Assembly (NCBI GenBank): GCA_020849615.1
Contig: JADLFW010000012.1
Span: forward strand, 1 to 64,000
Reading direction: 5' to 3'
Length of the DNA stretch: 64,000 nucleotides
From: Phycisphaerales bacterium
GTDB lineage: Bacteria; Planctomycetota; Phycisphaerae; Phycisphaerales; UBA1924
In this document: positions 54,561-63,322 of the stretch, piece by piece
Numbering within the stretch: the first letter of the stretch is position 1
Layout: each line of letters starts with the position of its first letter
The notes under the pieces: model-generated
Told to the model about the DNA's origin: nothing
The model's input: only the letters and a program-made list of their open reading frames with translations
Database searches by the model: none
Position numbers and translations under genes: made by a program

Positions 54561-55856
54561 ATGACGACCCCGACGACTTCTCCCGACCGTGCGCCGCCGG
54601 GCCGGGCCACGCCCGCGTGGGCAGCGCTGGGCTTCACCTTCCTCAACAGTGTCGGCACGTTCGTCGTCACCAGCGGCATCTTCTTCCTCACCAGGCACGG
54701 CTTTAAGTTCTCCGCCGTCGAGAACTACCTGCTGGGTGTGGTTCTGGGCGCGACCTACATCGCGGGCGCGATGGGGGCCGGGCCGCTGATCCGCTGCCTG
54801 AAGCGGGCCCTGCCCGCGCTCAGCAGCCGCGGGCTCCTGGCGGCCATGATGGTTGCCATGAGCCTGCTGTGCGCGGTTCCCTGGCTGGCGGCGTGGGCCA
54901 TCCCGGCCCGGGAGGGCGCCACCCGCCCGGCCCCGTGGCCGATCTGGCTGCTGGTGCTCGCGTACAGCCCCATCACCGGTGTGCTGTGGCCGATGGTCGA
55001 GAGCTACGTGAGCGGCGGGCGGCGGGGGCACGAGCTGCGCTCCACGATCGGGCGCTGGAACGTCGTGTGGTCCTCCGCGCTGATCGTCTCATCCGTAGGC
55101 GTCTCGCGGCTCGTTGAGAACCACGCCGCCCTCGCCATGCTCTCCCTGGGCATCATCCACATCGGCGCTGCCACGCTGCTCCGTGCGTTCGGGCCCGAGC
55201 CTGCCGCACACGAGTCCGATGAGCCCCACTCGGTCCCCGAGAGCTACCCCAAGCTGCTCGTCACGTTCCGGATGTTGCTGCCCATGAGCTACCTCGTCAG
55301 CAGCGCCCTGCTGCCGTTCCTGCCCAACGTGATGGAACGGGCCGGCGTCGCCGTGGGCTGGTCCACCACCGTCGCGGCCGTGTGGCTCCTGGCCCGCGCC
55401 TTGTCGTTCTACGCCTTCCAGCGCTGGGGCGGGTGGCACGGCCGGTGGTGGCCCGCCATCGCCGGGCCCGCAAGCCTGCTCACGGGGTTCGGATTGGCCG
55501 TTCTGGCGACGCACATTCTGGCAGGCCCGGCCGCGGTGGTCATGGTGCTGACGGGCCTGGCGATGTTCGGCGCCGGGATGGCCGCGGTCTACTCGGGAGC
55601 TCTTTACTACGCGATGGAGGTCGGGCAGGCCGAGGTTGATGCGGGGGGCGCTCACGAGGCGCTGATCGGCGTCGGCTACACCGCCGGGCCCGTTTGCGGG
55701 CTGCTGGCCTGGCTGGCGGTCGATCGCGGCATCATCGGGAGTGGCGGCTTCGAAACGACGATGCTGGCGACCGTTGCCGCGGTGTGCGGCCTGGTGGTGA
55801 TCCTGGTGGCCCGGCGGGTCCATAAACACACGGTGGCCGCCCGGCGGGCCGCGTAA
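54561..55856 (+). CDS. Major facilitator superfamily transporter
   Basis: 431 residues with about 12 predicted membrane helices in two blocks separated by a polar loop (FGPEPAAHESDEPHSVPESYPK, about residues 212-235). Helix 1 begins AWAALGFTFLNSVGTFVVTSGIFFL; SPITGVLWPMVESYVSGG and GRWNVVWSSALIVSSVGVSRL follow. The canonical MFS motif A (GxxxDRxGRR) is not obvious. Substrate unknown. No strong ribosome site precedes ATG 54561; TACGAT at about 54496 may be the promoter -10, giving a ~50-nt leader. Confidence 0.8.
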   Translation: MTTPTTSPDRAPPGRATPAWAALGFTFLNSVGTFVVTSGIFFLTRHGFKFSAVENYLLGVVLGATYIAGAMGAGPLIRCLKRALPALSSRGLLAAMMVAMSLLCAVPWLAAWAIPAREGATRPAPWPIWLLVLAYSPITGVLWPMVESYVSGGRRGHELRSTIGRWNVVWSSALIVSSVGVSRLVENHAALAMLSLGIIHIGAATLLRAFGPEPAAHESDEPHSVPESYPKLLVTFRMLLPMSYLVSSALLPFLPNVMERAGVAVGWSTTVAAVWLLARALSFYAFQRWGGWHGRWWPAIAGPASLLTGFGLAVLATHILAGPAAVVMVLTGLAMFGAGMAAVYSGALYYAMEVGQAEVDAGGAHEALIGVGYTAGPVCGLLAWLAVDRGIIGSGGFETTMLATVAAVCGLVVILVARRVHKHTVAARRAA

Positions 55857-56051
55857 CACTTCCGTGACGGATCGGTATCAATGCCGAATCTGCCGGGGCG
55901 CGGGCCCGATATCATGGATGCGGTGGGCAGCGGCCCGGCGCGGCTGATCCATGGCGGCCCGGTGGCCGATGGAGCGGTCGGCGTGTGTCCGACTGTCCCG
56001 AGCACGCCTCGCACGCGCCCCCCGGGGCGATGCCCCACAGCCGGAGCACCC

Positions 56052-58427
56052 ATGAATCCAGTCCGTCGTTCCCCTTCGTGGCTCGCGCTGGCCCTGAGCG
56101 CGATGTTCACGGCTGCGCCCGTGATCTCATCGCCCGCGCTCGCCGCGGCCCCGGCCCTGACGGTGCTGGACCCCGCCCCGCTGGCTCACCAGGTTCCGGG
56201 CCTGACGCTCGGCGACCTCGCCGAGTGGTCGCGACGCGTCTGGACCGCCGCGGCTCAGGGCGACGAGGCCGCCCTCCGGGCCGAACTCGACAAGCTGCCG
56301 GCGGGTGAGGATGCCGCCTCCAAGCAGCTCGCGGCCTCCATCGAGTCGCTCCGCGCCAACTTCGCCAAGCGTGAGGCCGAGCGGGCCAAGCGGATCGAAG
56401 AGGTCCGCCAGGAGCTCGACAAGGCCCTGGCCGCCGAACCCCAGACCGACATCACCCTCAGCGGCGCCCTCCGCTCGGCCATCGAGATGCACATGCTCTC
56501 GACCGACAAGAAGGCGATGCTCGAGGAGCCGCGCATCACGGGGCTGGTTGAGCGGGCCCGGGCGGCGGCCGCCGCCGCCGAATCGCGGGGCGACTGGCTC
56601 ATCGCCAGCGAGCTCTACTCGCGCCTCGACAACCTGCTGGATGAGAAGGGCATCTTCAAGAAGGACCTGGAGCGCCAGGTCCAGCGGCTGTCGATGCTCC
56701 GGCTCTACGTCCCCCAGCGGCTGTGGGAACTCCGCAACGAGCGTCAGAACGCCGAGATCGAGCGGGAGCGGGCCGCGGTGAAGGCCGAGGACCTGTGGTC
56801 GTTCGAGGCCAAGATCAAGCCCCTGCCCGAGTACAACCCCGCGGGCGATGACTTCCGCCAGAAGCTCGCCGCGATCGAGCGGTACCTGGTCGTCAAGGCC
56901 GTCGCCCGGGCCGGCACCCTGCACGTCGAGCGGACACCGATGAAGTCGCTCGCGGTCGGCGGTCTGAACGCGGTCAAGACGATGGCCTCGACGCCGGATC
57001 TGCGGCAGGCCTTCCCGGGATTCGCGGATGACGGAGCGCGGGCCCGGCTCATCGAGTTCATCGACCGCGAGATCGCCGCCCTGACGGCGACGGGATCGCC
57101 GACCGATGTGGTCCAGCTCGACAGCCTGGTGGGCCGGCTGCTGGAGACCAACCGTACGACGGTGCAGGCGATGGACCAGGCCGTGCTGCACGAGTTCGGC
57201 AACGGCGCGATGGACCAGCTCGACGAGTTCTCGGCGATCGTGTGGCCCGATGAGCTGTCGCGCTTCCAGCGCAACACGCAGGGCAAGCTGACGGGGGTGG
57301 GCATCCACATCGAGTTCGATGAGCTCTCGAACATCCGCGTCGTCTCCCCGCTGGAGGGCACGCCCGCCTACAAGGCCGGCATCCGCCCCGGCGATCTGAT
57401 CACCAAGGTCAACGGCAAGCCCACCTTCGGGCTGGGGCTTGACCAGGCGGTCGACCTGATCACCGGCCCGGTGGGCACCAAGGTGCAGCTCACCGTCGAC
57501 CGCGAGGATGAGCAGGCCGAGAAGAAGGAAGATGGGACCCGGCCCCGCAACTCGATCGATTTCGACCTCACGCGCACCCTGATCGACATCAAGACCGTCA
57601 AGGGATGGAAGCGCAACGGCAGCCACGAGGATGACTGGGACTGGTTCATCGACCCCCAGGCCCGGATCGGCTACCTGCGGCTTACCCAGTTCACCGACAG
57701 CACCACGCCGGAGTTTGACCGGGCCATCCGGCAGATGCGCGATGCCGGGCTGCGCGGGCTGATCTTCGACCTGCGCTTCAACCCCGGCGGCCTGCTGCCC
57801 GAGGCCGTCTCCATCGCCAACCGCTTCGTCGGCAAGGGCGTGATCGTCAAGACCCGCGGCCCGACGGGCCGGATCGAGCAGCAGGAACTGGCCGACGCCG
57901 GCGCCGTGACCCTGGGCGACATTCCGACCGTCGTGCTGATCAACGAGGGCTCCGCCTCGGCCAGCGAGATCGTGTCGGGGGCGATCAGCGCCTACGCCAA
58001 GGAGGACGGGGTCCCGGCGATCGTGCTGGGCGAGCGCAGCTACGGCAAGGGGAGCGTCCAGAACGTGTGGCCGCTCATGGACGGACGGGCCTCGATGAAG
58101 CTGACCACGCAGTACTACTACCTGCGCGATGAGCGGATCATCCATCGCAAGCCCGGGGCGTCGGTCTGGGGCATCGATCCCAACACCAAGGTCATGATGC
58201 TGCCCAAGCAGATCGTCGATGCCCTGACGCTCCGCAAGAACGCGGATGTGATCCCCCTTGATGCGGCGAAGGGCGCCTCGCCCGATCCCGATGCGCTCAT
58301 CAAGGACGGGCTGGACCTGCAGCTCCAGGCCGCCCTCGTCATCCTCCAGACCCAATCGCTGGGCGGCGTGCGGGACCAGGCGCAGGTGACCGAGCCCAAG
58401 GGCAGGCCCGGCTCGGGCGGGCTGTAA
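56052..58427 (+). CDS. S41-family (CtpA/Tsp-type) carboxy-terminal processing protease
   Basis: 791 residues. A signal peptide is followed by a long helical N-domain (about residues 60-380, unlike standard CtpA), then a PDZ domain (about 415-495, GVGIHIEFDELSNIRVVSPLEGTPAYKAGIRPGDLITKVNG) and the S41 domain: GYLRLTQFTD, IFDLRFNPGG, INEGSASASEIVSGA with the catalytic Ser, and GERSYGKGSVQ with the catalytic Lys. It trims C-terminal tails of envelope proteins. The helical N-domain may regulate substrate access. GGAG precedes the ATG; another open stretch of 57 codons lies upstream without support. Confidence 0.9.
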   Translation: MNPVRRSPSWLALALSAMFTAAPVISSPALAAAPALTVLDPAPLAHQVPGLTLGDLAEWSRRVWTAAAQGDEAALRAELDKLPAGEDAASKQLAASIESLRANFAKREAERAKRIEEVRQELDKALAAEPQTDITLSGALRSAIEMHMLSTDKKAMLEEPRITGLVERARAAAAAAESRGDWLIASELYSRLDNLLDEKGIFKKDLERQVQRLSMLRLYVPQRLWELRNERQNAEIERERAAVKAEDLWSFEAKIKPLPEYNPAGDDFRQKLAAIERYLVVKAVARAGTLHVERTPMKSLAVGGLNAVKTMASTPDLRQAFPGFADDGARARLIEFIDREIAALTATGSPTDVVQLDSLVGRLLETNRTTVQAMDQAVLHEFGNGAMDQLDEFSAIVWPDELSRFQRNTQGKLTGVGIHIEFDELSNIRVVSPLEGTPAYKAGIRPGDLITKVNGKPTFGLGLDQAVDLITGPVGTKVQLTVDREDEQAEKKEDGTRPRNSIDFDLTRTLIDIKTVKGWKRNGSHEDDWDWFIDPQARIGYLRLTQFTDSTTPEFDRAIRQMRDAGLRGLIFDLRFNPGGLLPEAVSIANRFVGKGVIVKTRGPTGRIEQQELADAGAVTLGDIPTVVLINEGSASASEIVSGAISAYAKEDGVPAIVLGERSYGKGSVQNVWPLMDGRASMKLTTQYYYLRDERIIHRKPGASVWGIDPNTKVMMLPKQIVDALTLRKNADVIPLDAAKGASPDPDALIKDGLDLQLQAALVILQTQSLGGVRDQAQVTEPKGRPGSGGL

Positions 58428-58459
58428 CCGGGAAAGAGGCGGGGGGAACAAACCCCGCA

Positions 58460-58529
58460 TTGGCGGGTTGGCGGGGACATCCCTAGAGTTGCGCACGGCA
58501 CCTGAGCGGGCCCGGACCGCTGAGGTGCC
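58460..58529 (+). promoter_or_regulatory. pdhA promoter and 5' hairpin
   Basis: TTGGCG (58460-58465), 18-base spacer, TAGAGT (58484-58489). The predicted start near 58496 is directly followed by a 13-bp stem with one mismatch: GGCACCTGAGCGG, loop GCCCGGA, CCGCTGAGGTGCC (58497-58529). The RNA would begin with a stable hairpin; TTTC after it gives a weak terminator look. Confidence 0.5.
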
Positions 58530-58580
58530 TTTCGCATGGAGCACGCCGCCCCGGAGCCCGGGGCGGCCTGAGGAACCCAG

Positions 58581-59756
58581 ATGGCCCAGGTCACGACCGC
58601 GTCCGACTCCGCCCGCACATCCGCCGATGGGCGGGCCCGGCCCTCATCGCAGTTGCCGGATTCGACGCTGGTGCGCTGGCTGCGCGACATGCTGCTGATC
58701 CGCGAGTTCGAGAACCGCTGCGCCCAGGCCTACCAGCAGGCCCGGATCGGGGGATTCTGCCACCTCTACATCGGCCAGGAGGCGGCGGCGGTCGGCACCG
58801 TGAACTCGCTCCAGCCGGATGACCCGATCGTGCACGCCTACCGCGACCACGGCCACGCCCTGGCACGGGGGATGGATCCGGGGGTCTGCATGGCGGAGAT
58901 GTACGGCCGCATCACGGGCTGCGCCAAGGGCAAGGGCGGCTCGATGCACATGTTCGACAAACCGCATTGGTTCTTCGGCGGGCACGGCATCGTCGGGGCA
59001 CAGACCCCGCTGGGCGCGGGCCTGGCGTTCGCGGCGAGGTACGAGTGGGAGGTGCTGGGCAAGGCGCTGCCCAACCCCGGCGTGGAGCCGGGCGCGCCCG
59101 CGAAGAAAAAGGTCGCCCTGTCGTTCCTGGGGGATGGGGCGCTGAACCAGGGCGCCCTGCACGAGGCGATGAACCTGGCGGGCCTGTGGGGCCTGCCGGT
59201 GATCTTCGTCGTCGAGAACAACGGGTACTCGATGGGCACCGCGATCGAGCGCGGCACCACCATGGCCCACGACCTCACCAAGAAGGCCGATGCCTACGGC
59301 ATCCGCTCGGCGGTGATCGACGGCTTCGATGTGCTGGACCTGTACGACGGCTTCAAGCCGCTGGTCGACTGGTGCCGCGAGCACCAGAAGCCGGGATTTG
59401 TCGACCTCAAGACCTACCGCTACCTGGGCCACTCGATGTCCGACCCGCAGAAGTACCGGACGAAGGAGGAGGTCGAGCGCTACAAGGCCAAGGACTCGAT
59501 CGACCGCCTGGCGTCGCTGCTGCTGGATGCCCAGGGCCCCCGCGCCCGAAGCGGCAAGCCCGTGCTTTCAGAGGCCGAGTTCCTCGACATGCAGAACGAG
59601 CTGAAGGCGGTCGTCAAGGATGCGATCGATTTCGCTGAGGCTTCGCCGGTGCCGGACGCGGACACGGAGCTGTACAGCGATGTGCTGGCCAACCCCGTTC
59701 CCAACATGAGCCCGACCCGGGATTACACGATCGGGGCCCGCAACCCGCTGGCGTAG
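58581..59756 (+). CDS. pdhA: Pyruvate dehydrogenase E1 component, alpha subunit
   Basis: 391 residues. The thiamine diphosphate motif GDGALNQGALHEAMNLAGLWGLPVIFVVENNGYSMGT is intact; the N-terminal block LLIREFENRCAQAYQQARIGGFCHLYIGQEA and the regulatory-loop region YRYLGHSMSDPQKYRTKEEVE are as in two-subunit E1 enzymes. It decarboxylates pyruvate (other 2-oxo acids possible) and passes the acyl group to lipoyl-E2. GAGG precedes the ATG. pdhB follows only after the interposed chemoreceptor gene. Confidence 0.95.
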   Translation: MAQVTTASDSARTSADGRARPSSQLPDSTLVRWLRDMLLIREFENRCAQAYQQARIGGFCHLYIGQEAAAVGTVNSLQPDDPIVHAYRDHGHALARGMDPGVCMAEMYGRITGCAKGKGGSMHMFDKPHWFFGGHGIVGAQTPLGAGLAFAARYEWEVLGKALPNPGVEPGAPAKKKVALSFLGDGALNQGALHEAMNLAGLWGLPVIFVVENNGYSMGTAIERGTTMAHDLTKKADAYGIRSAVIDGFDVLDLYDGFKPLVDWCREHQKPGFVDLKTYRYLGHSMSDPQKYRTKEEVERYKAKDSIDRLASLLLDAQGPRARSGKPVLSEAEFLDMQNELKAVVKDAIDFAEASPVPDADTELYSDVLANPVPNMSPTRDYTIGARNPLA

Positions 59757-59851
59757 GCACGACTGCGGTTATCCCCATCTTCCGCCCGTTCGGGGCTCAA
59801 GCACGAGGGTAAGGTGACTTCCCCGGTCGGCGCCATCGCGGGCCGCCGGGT

Positions 59852-59878
59852 TAAACCCCCCTCCTCGACTACCGATAG
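59852..59878 (+). promoter_or_regulatory. Sigma-28 (FliA)-type promoter of the chemoreceptor gene
   Basis: TAAA (59852-59855), exactly 15 bases, then ACCGATAG (59871-59878), close to the sigma-28 pattern TAAA-N15-GCCGATAA. It lies 78 bases before the chemoreceptor ATG. Confidence 0.65.
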
Positions 59879-59955
59879 GAACCAACGGAAGCAGCCCGCC
59901 CGGCCCGGGGTGAGGTGGAGCTGCGCGTGGGGGTTCCCCGGTCCGAGGTCATCAC

Positions 59956-61740
59956 ATGTTCAAGATGCTGCGTTCGTTGGGTCTGTCCACCAAGATCCTG
60001 GCGGTGGTGGCCGTGCTCGTGGTGGCCGTGGTCGCCGCCAACTACGGCATCTTCATGCCCGGATACGCGCACGCCGCCAAGGAGGCCATGATGGCCAAGG
60101 CCGCCGCGTTCACGGCGGTCGCCGATGAAGCCAAGAACCACGCCGGCCACCTCCAGAACGAGGGGGCGTTCGATGTCGAGAAGCTGGTGACCGAGGCCCA
60201 GGCGGCTCTCGCCAGGGGCGACAGCTACACGAAGACCAGGTTCTTCGGCACCATCCCGGTCGTCGCGGGATGGACCGCGGCGCAGAAGGCCGCCGAACGC
60301 GAGCACATCGACTTCCATGTCATCGCCTTCGACGCCCGCAACAAGGAGCATGAGCCCGACAAGGGCACGTTCGGGGAGCGCCTGCTCCGCGACCTGACGG
60401 ACCAGGTGCGGGCCAACAAAGGCGAGACCATCGGCCGCATCAACCCCGAGACCAACACCATGCACTACCTCCGGGCCATCCGCCTCGAGGAGAGCTGCAT
60501 GATGTGCCACGGCGACCCCGCCAAGTACGACAGCCGGGATGAGAACGGCAAGTTCGACGGCAAGGATGCGCTGGGCTTCGCCATGGAGTCGTGGAAGCCC
60601 GGCGACATGCACGGGGCCTACGAGGTCGCCATGCCGCTGAAGGAGATGGACGCCCAGATCGCGGGCTTCTTCAACCGCGGCATGCTCGTGACCATCCCCA
60701 TCGTGGTCCTCTCGATGGGCGGCTTCTGGTTCCTCCTCCGCGTCCTCATGACCCGCCCTGTCAACGGCCTGATCTGCATGATCCGGGATGTCGCCGAGGG
60801 CGATGGCGACCTGACCAAGCGGCTGGCGCTCAACCGCGGCGACGAGCTGGGCCAGCTCGGCAAGTGGTTCGACAAGTTCCTCGAGAACCTGCACAAGATC
60901 ATCGGCGAGGTCAAGCGCACCACCAACGAGGTCGCCTCCGCCGCCACCGAGATCTCCGCGTCCGCCGAGCAGATGGCCGCCGGCCTCTCCAAGCAGGAGG
61001 AGCAGACCATGCAGGTCTCCTCCGCCGTCACCGAGATGTCCCAGAGCGTGATGGAGGTGGCCCGCAAGAGCGCCGACGCCGCGACCGCGGCCTCCGAGTC
61101 CGGCAAGGAAGCCGGGGGCGGCGGCGAGGTCGTCGCCAAGAGCGTCGTCGAGATGAAGGCCATCGCCGACCAGGTCAACGCCTCGGCCGCCGTCGTGGGT
61201 GAGCTGGGCAAGAAGGGCGAGCAGATCGGCCAGATCATCGATGTAATCAACGACATCGCCGAGCAGACCAACCTCCTGGCCCTCAACGCCGCGATCGAGG
61301 CGGCCCGCGCGGGCGAGCACGGCCGCGGCTTCGCCGTCGTCGCCGATGAGGTCCGCAAGCTCGCCGAGCGCACCACCAAGGCCACCGAGGAGGTCGCCGT
61401 CAGCATCCGCGAGATCCAGGGCGACACCGCCACCGCCGTCAAGCAGATCGAGGACGGCACCCGCCGCGTCAGCACGGGTGTCGACCTCGTCAACGCGGCC
61501 GGCACCTCGCTGGGCCGGATCGTCGCCGCCTCCGACAACGTCAAGTCGATGGTCCAGGCGATCGCCGCCGCGTCGGAGCAGCAGTCCGCCGCCAGCGAGG
61601 AGATCGCCCGCAGCGTCGAGTCCATCAGCGCCATCACCAAGGAGTCCAGCCAGGGGGCCAGCCAGACCGCCCAGGCCGTCTCCCAGCTCTCGGCCCAGGC
61701 CGAACGCCTCCGGGCCCTCGTCGACCGCTTCCGCCTCTGA
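59956..61740 (+). CDS. Methyl-accepting chemotaxis protein with haem c-binding periplasmic domain
   Basis: 594 residues. Membrane helix 1 is at about 13-33; the periplasmic domain (about 34-230) is of the DUF3365/Tll0287 type and contains ESCMMCHGD with a CxxCH haem c motif at residues 181-185. Helix 2 is at about 235-258, the HAMP domain follows ([25 protein letters not shown]), and then the signalling domain with the hairpin tip [38 protein letters not shown]. It probably senses redox state or a gas such as NO through the haem and steers the flagellum. GAGGT precedes the ATG. It has its own promoter and terminator inside the pdh cluster. Confidence 0.93.
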   Translation: MFKMLRSLGLSTKILAVVAVLVVAVVAANYGIFMPGYAHAAKEAMMAKAAAFTAVADEAKNHAGHLQNEGAFDVEKLVTEAQAALARGDSYTKTRFFGTIPVVAGWTAAQKAAEREHIDFHVIAFDARNKEHEPDKGTFGERLLRDLTDQVRANKGETIGRINPETNTMHYLRAIRLEESCMMCHGDPAKYDSRDENGKFDGKDALGFAMESWKPGDMHGAYEVAMPLKEMDAQIAGFFNRGMLVTIPIVVLSMGGFWFLLRVLMTRPVNGLICMIRDVAEGDGDLTKRLALNRGDELGQLGKWFDKFLENLHKIIGEVKRTTNEVASAATEISASAEQMAAGLSKQEEQTMQVSSAVTEMSQSVMEVARKSADAATAASESGKEAGGGGEVVAKSVVEMKAIADQVNASAAVVGELGKKGEQIGQIIDVINDIAEQTNLLALNAAIEAARAGEHGRGFAVVADEVRKLAERTTKATEEVAVSIREIQGDTATAVKQIEDGTRRVSTGVDLVNAAGTSLGRIVAASDNVKSMVQAIAAASEQQSAASEEIARSVESISAITKESSQGASQTAQAVSQLSAQAERLRALVDRFRL

Positions 61741-61763
61741 GCGGTCCGCCAGCGAACACCCCC

Positions 61764-61809
61764 GCGGCCGGCCGCGCCCACCCTTGCGCGACCGGCCGCG
61801 GTTCGTTTT
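61764..61809 (+). terminator. Terminator of the chemoreceptor gene
   Basis: GCGGCCGG with CCGGCCGC, plus an inner CGCGC/GCGCG pairing around CCACCCTT, then GGTTCGTTTT. Confidence 0.75.
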
Positions 61810-61905
61810 GGCCGCCGCCCGGTCCGCCCGGACCGGAATACCATGTCGCTCCTCAGGGACGTTTTCCCAATGGCTACCCCTGGGCCATCCGGAGGCCGCC
61901 TGCGC

Positions 61906-62943
61906 ATGACCACGTTCGCCCCGCCGCTGCCCGACCTCGCCGCCCCGCTGCCCCCGCGCACGGGCGACCGCATCATCCAGTTCCGCGAAGCCCTCCGCGA
62001 GGCCATGTCCGAGGAGATGCGCCGCGATCCGCGCCTCTTCCTGATGGGCGAGGAGGTCGCCCAGTACAACGGCGCGTACAAGATCTCGCAGGGCATGCTC
62101 GATGAGTTCGGGCCCAAGCGGATCATCGATGCGCCCATCAGTGAAAACGGTTTCGCGGGCCTCGCGGTCGGCGCCGCCATGTACGGGCTCAAGCCCATCA
62201 TCGAGTTCATGTCCTGGTCGTTCAGCCTCGTCGCCGCAGACCAGATCCTCAACAACATCCCCAAGATGCTCTACATGTCCGGCGGCCAGTGGGGCTGCTC
62301 GGCGGTCTTCCGCGGCAACGACGGCGCGGGCGGGCAGCTGGGCTCCACCCACTCCTGGTGCGTCGAGGGCCTCTTCAGCAACGTGCCGGGCGTGAAGATC
62401 GCCATCCCCTCGTGCCCCTACGACGCCAAGGGCCTCCTCAAGACCGCCATCCGGGAGCCCGACCCGGTCTTCTTCCTCGAGAGCGAGCGCATGCTGGGCG
62501 ACAACGCCCACGTCCCCGCCGAGGAATACTACATCCCCTTCGGCCGGGCCCACCTCGCCCGCGAGGGCGGCGACTGCACGCTGGTCTCCTTCGGCCGCCC
62601 CGTCAACTTCTGCCTGGAGGCCGCGGATGAGCTCGCCAGGGAAGGCATCGAGGTCGATGTCCTCGACATGCGCACCATCCGCCCGCTCGACATCGACTCC
62701 ATCCTCCGCAGCATCCAGAAGACGGGCCGGATCGTCGTCGTCGACCAGTCCTGGCCCTTCGCCAGCGTCGCCAGCGAGGTCGTCACCCAGGTCTGCGAGC
62801 GCGGCTTCGACTATCTCGACCACCAGCCGCTGCGCGTGAACTCCGACGATGTGCCCGCCCCATACGCCAAGAACCTCGAGGCCGAGTTCCTGCCCCACAA
62901 GGGGAAGATCATCAACGCAGTGAGAAAGTCTCTCGGACGCTGA
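61906..62943 (+). CDS. pdhB: Pyruvate dehydrogenase E1 component, beta subunit
   Basis: 345 residues from ATG 61906. Typical blocks: FREALREAMSEEMRRDPRLFLMGEEVAQYNGAYKISQGM, GPKRIIDAPISENGFAGLAVGAAMYGLKPIIEFM, IPSCPYDAKGLLKTAIREPDPVFFLE and IVVVDQSWPFASVASEV. It pairs with pdhA to form E1. ATG 61906 has GGAGG ten bases upstream; ATGs at 61870 and 61843 are in frame and possible. It overlaps the next small gene by one base. Confidence 0.94.
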   Translation: MTTFAPPLPDLAAPLPPRTGDRIIQFREALREAMSEEMRRDPRLFLMGEEVAQYNGAYKISQGMLDEFGPKRIIDAPISENGFAGLAVGAAMYGLKPIIEFMSWSFSLVAADQILNNIPKMLYMSGGQWGCSAVFRGNDGAGGQLGSTHSWCVEGLFSNVPGVKIAIPSCPYDAKGLLKTAIREPDPVFFLESERMLGDNAHVPAEEYYIPFGRAHLAREGGDCTLVSFGRPVNFCLEAADELAREGIEVDVLDMRTIRPLDIDSILRSIQKTGRIVVVDQSWPFASVASEVVTQVCERGFDYLDHQPLRVNSDDVPAPYAKNLEAEFLPHKGKIINAVRKSLGR

Positions 62944-63302
62944 TGTCGTACGACCTGTATATTCTGCCCGCCACGAAGCGCTGGACGGCTGACCAGATTC
63001 AAGGCCGCCTCGATGCCATGGAAAACGGCGAGTCCTGGGTTTTCGGTGAGCCCACATCGGCCCTGGAGTCACTGACCGACGAACTCAACAGCCTCTTTGA
63101 TGCCAATGTCGATGAATCACCGCTGGCAAGCGCTCCGATCGACTCGGTGGACGGCTTCATCGCCATGAACTTCGTGTGGTCAACCTCCGCCGCCGTCATC
63201 GCCGAAGTAGTCCGCATGGCCAACTCGCAGGGCTTTTGCTGCTTCGACCCTCAAGACAGTTCGATTTATTATCCCGACGGCTCAGTTCAAAAGAAGAACT
63301 GA
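62943..63302 (+). CDS. Small protein of unknown function inside the pdh cluster
   Basis: 119 residues, MSYDLYILPATKRWTADQIQGRLD onwards. No signal peptide or membrane helix is seen; the composition is acidic and aromatic with a Cys pair (GFCCFD) near the end, and ends SVQKKN. The start overlaps the pdhB stop (TGATG), so it is translated with pdhB. It is less GC-rich than its neighbours, with codons such as TTT, TAT and CAA that they mostly avoid, hinting at recent acquisition. I recognise no family with confidence; it is loosely like small immunity-type proteins. Confidence 0.65.
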   Translation: MSYDLYILPATKRWTADQIQGRLDAMENGESWVFGEPTSALESLTDELNSLFDANVDESPLASAPIDSVDGFIAMNFVWSTSAAVIAEVVRMANSQGFCCFDPQDSSIYYPDGSVQKKN

Positions 63303-63322
63303 CTCTTACAGGCACCCACTCC

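Noticed and set aside
59869..63072. 1067-codon open frame on the minus strand across the chemoreceptor and pdhB genes
   Set aside because: It mirrors well-recognised plus-strand genes, has repetitive Gly/Leu/Asp/His composition typical of antisense frames in GC-rich DNA, and shows no family motif.
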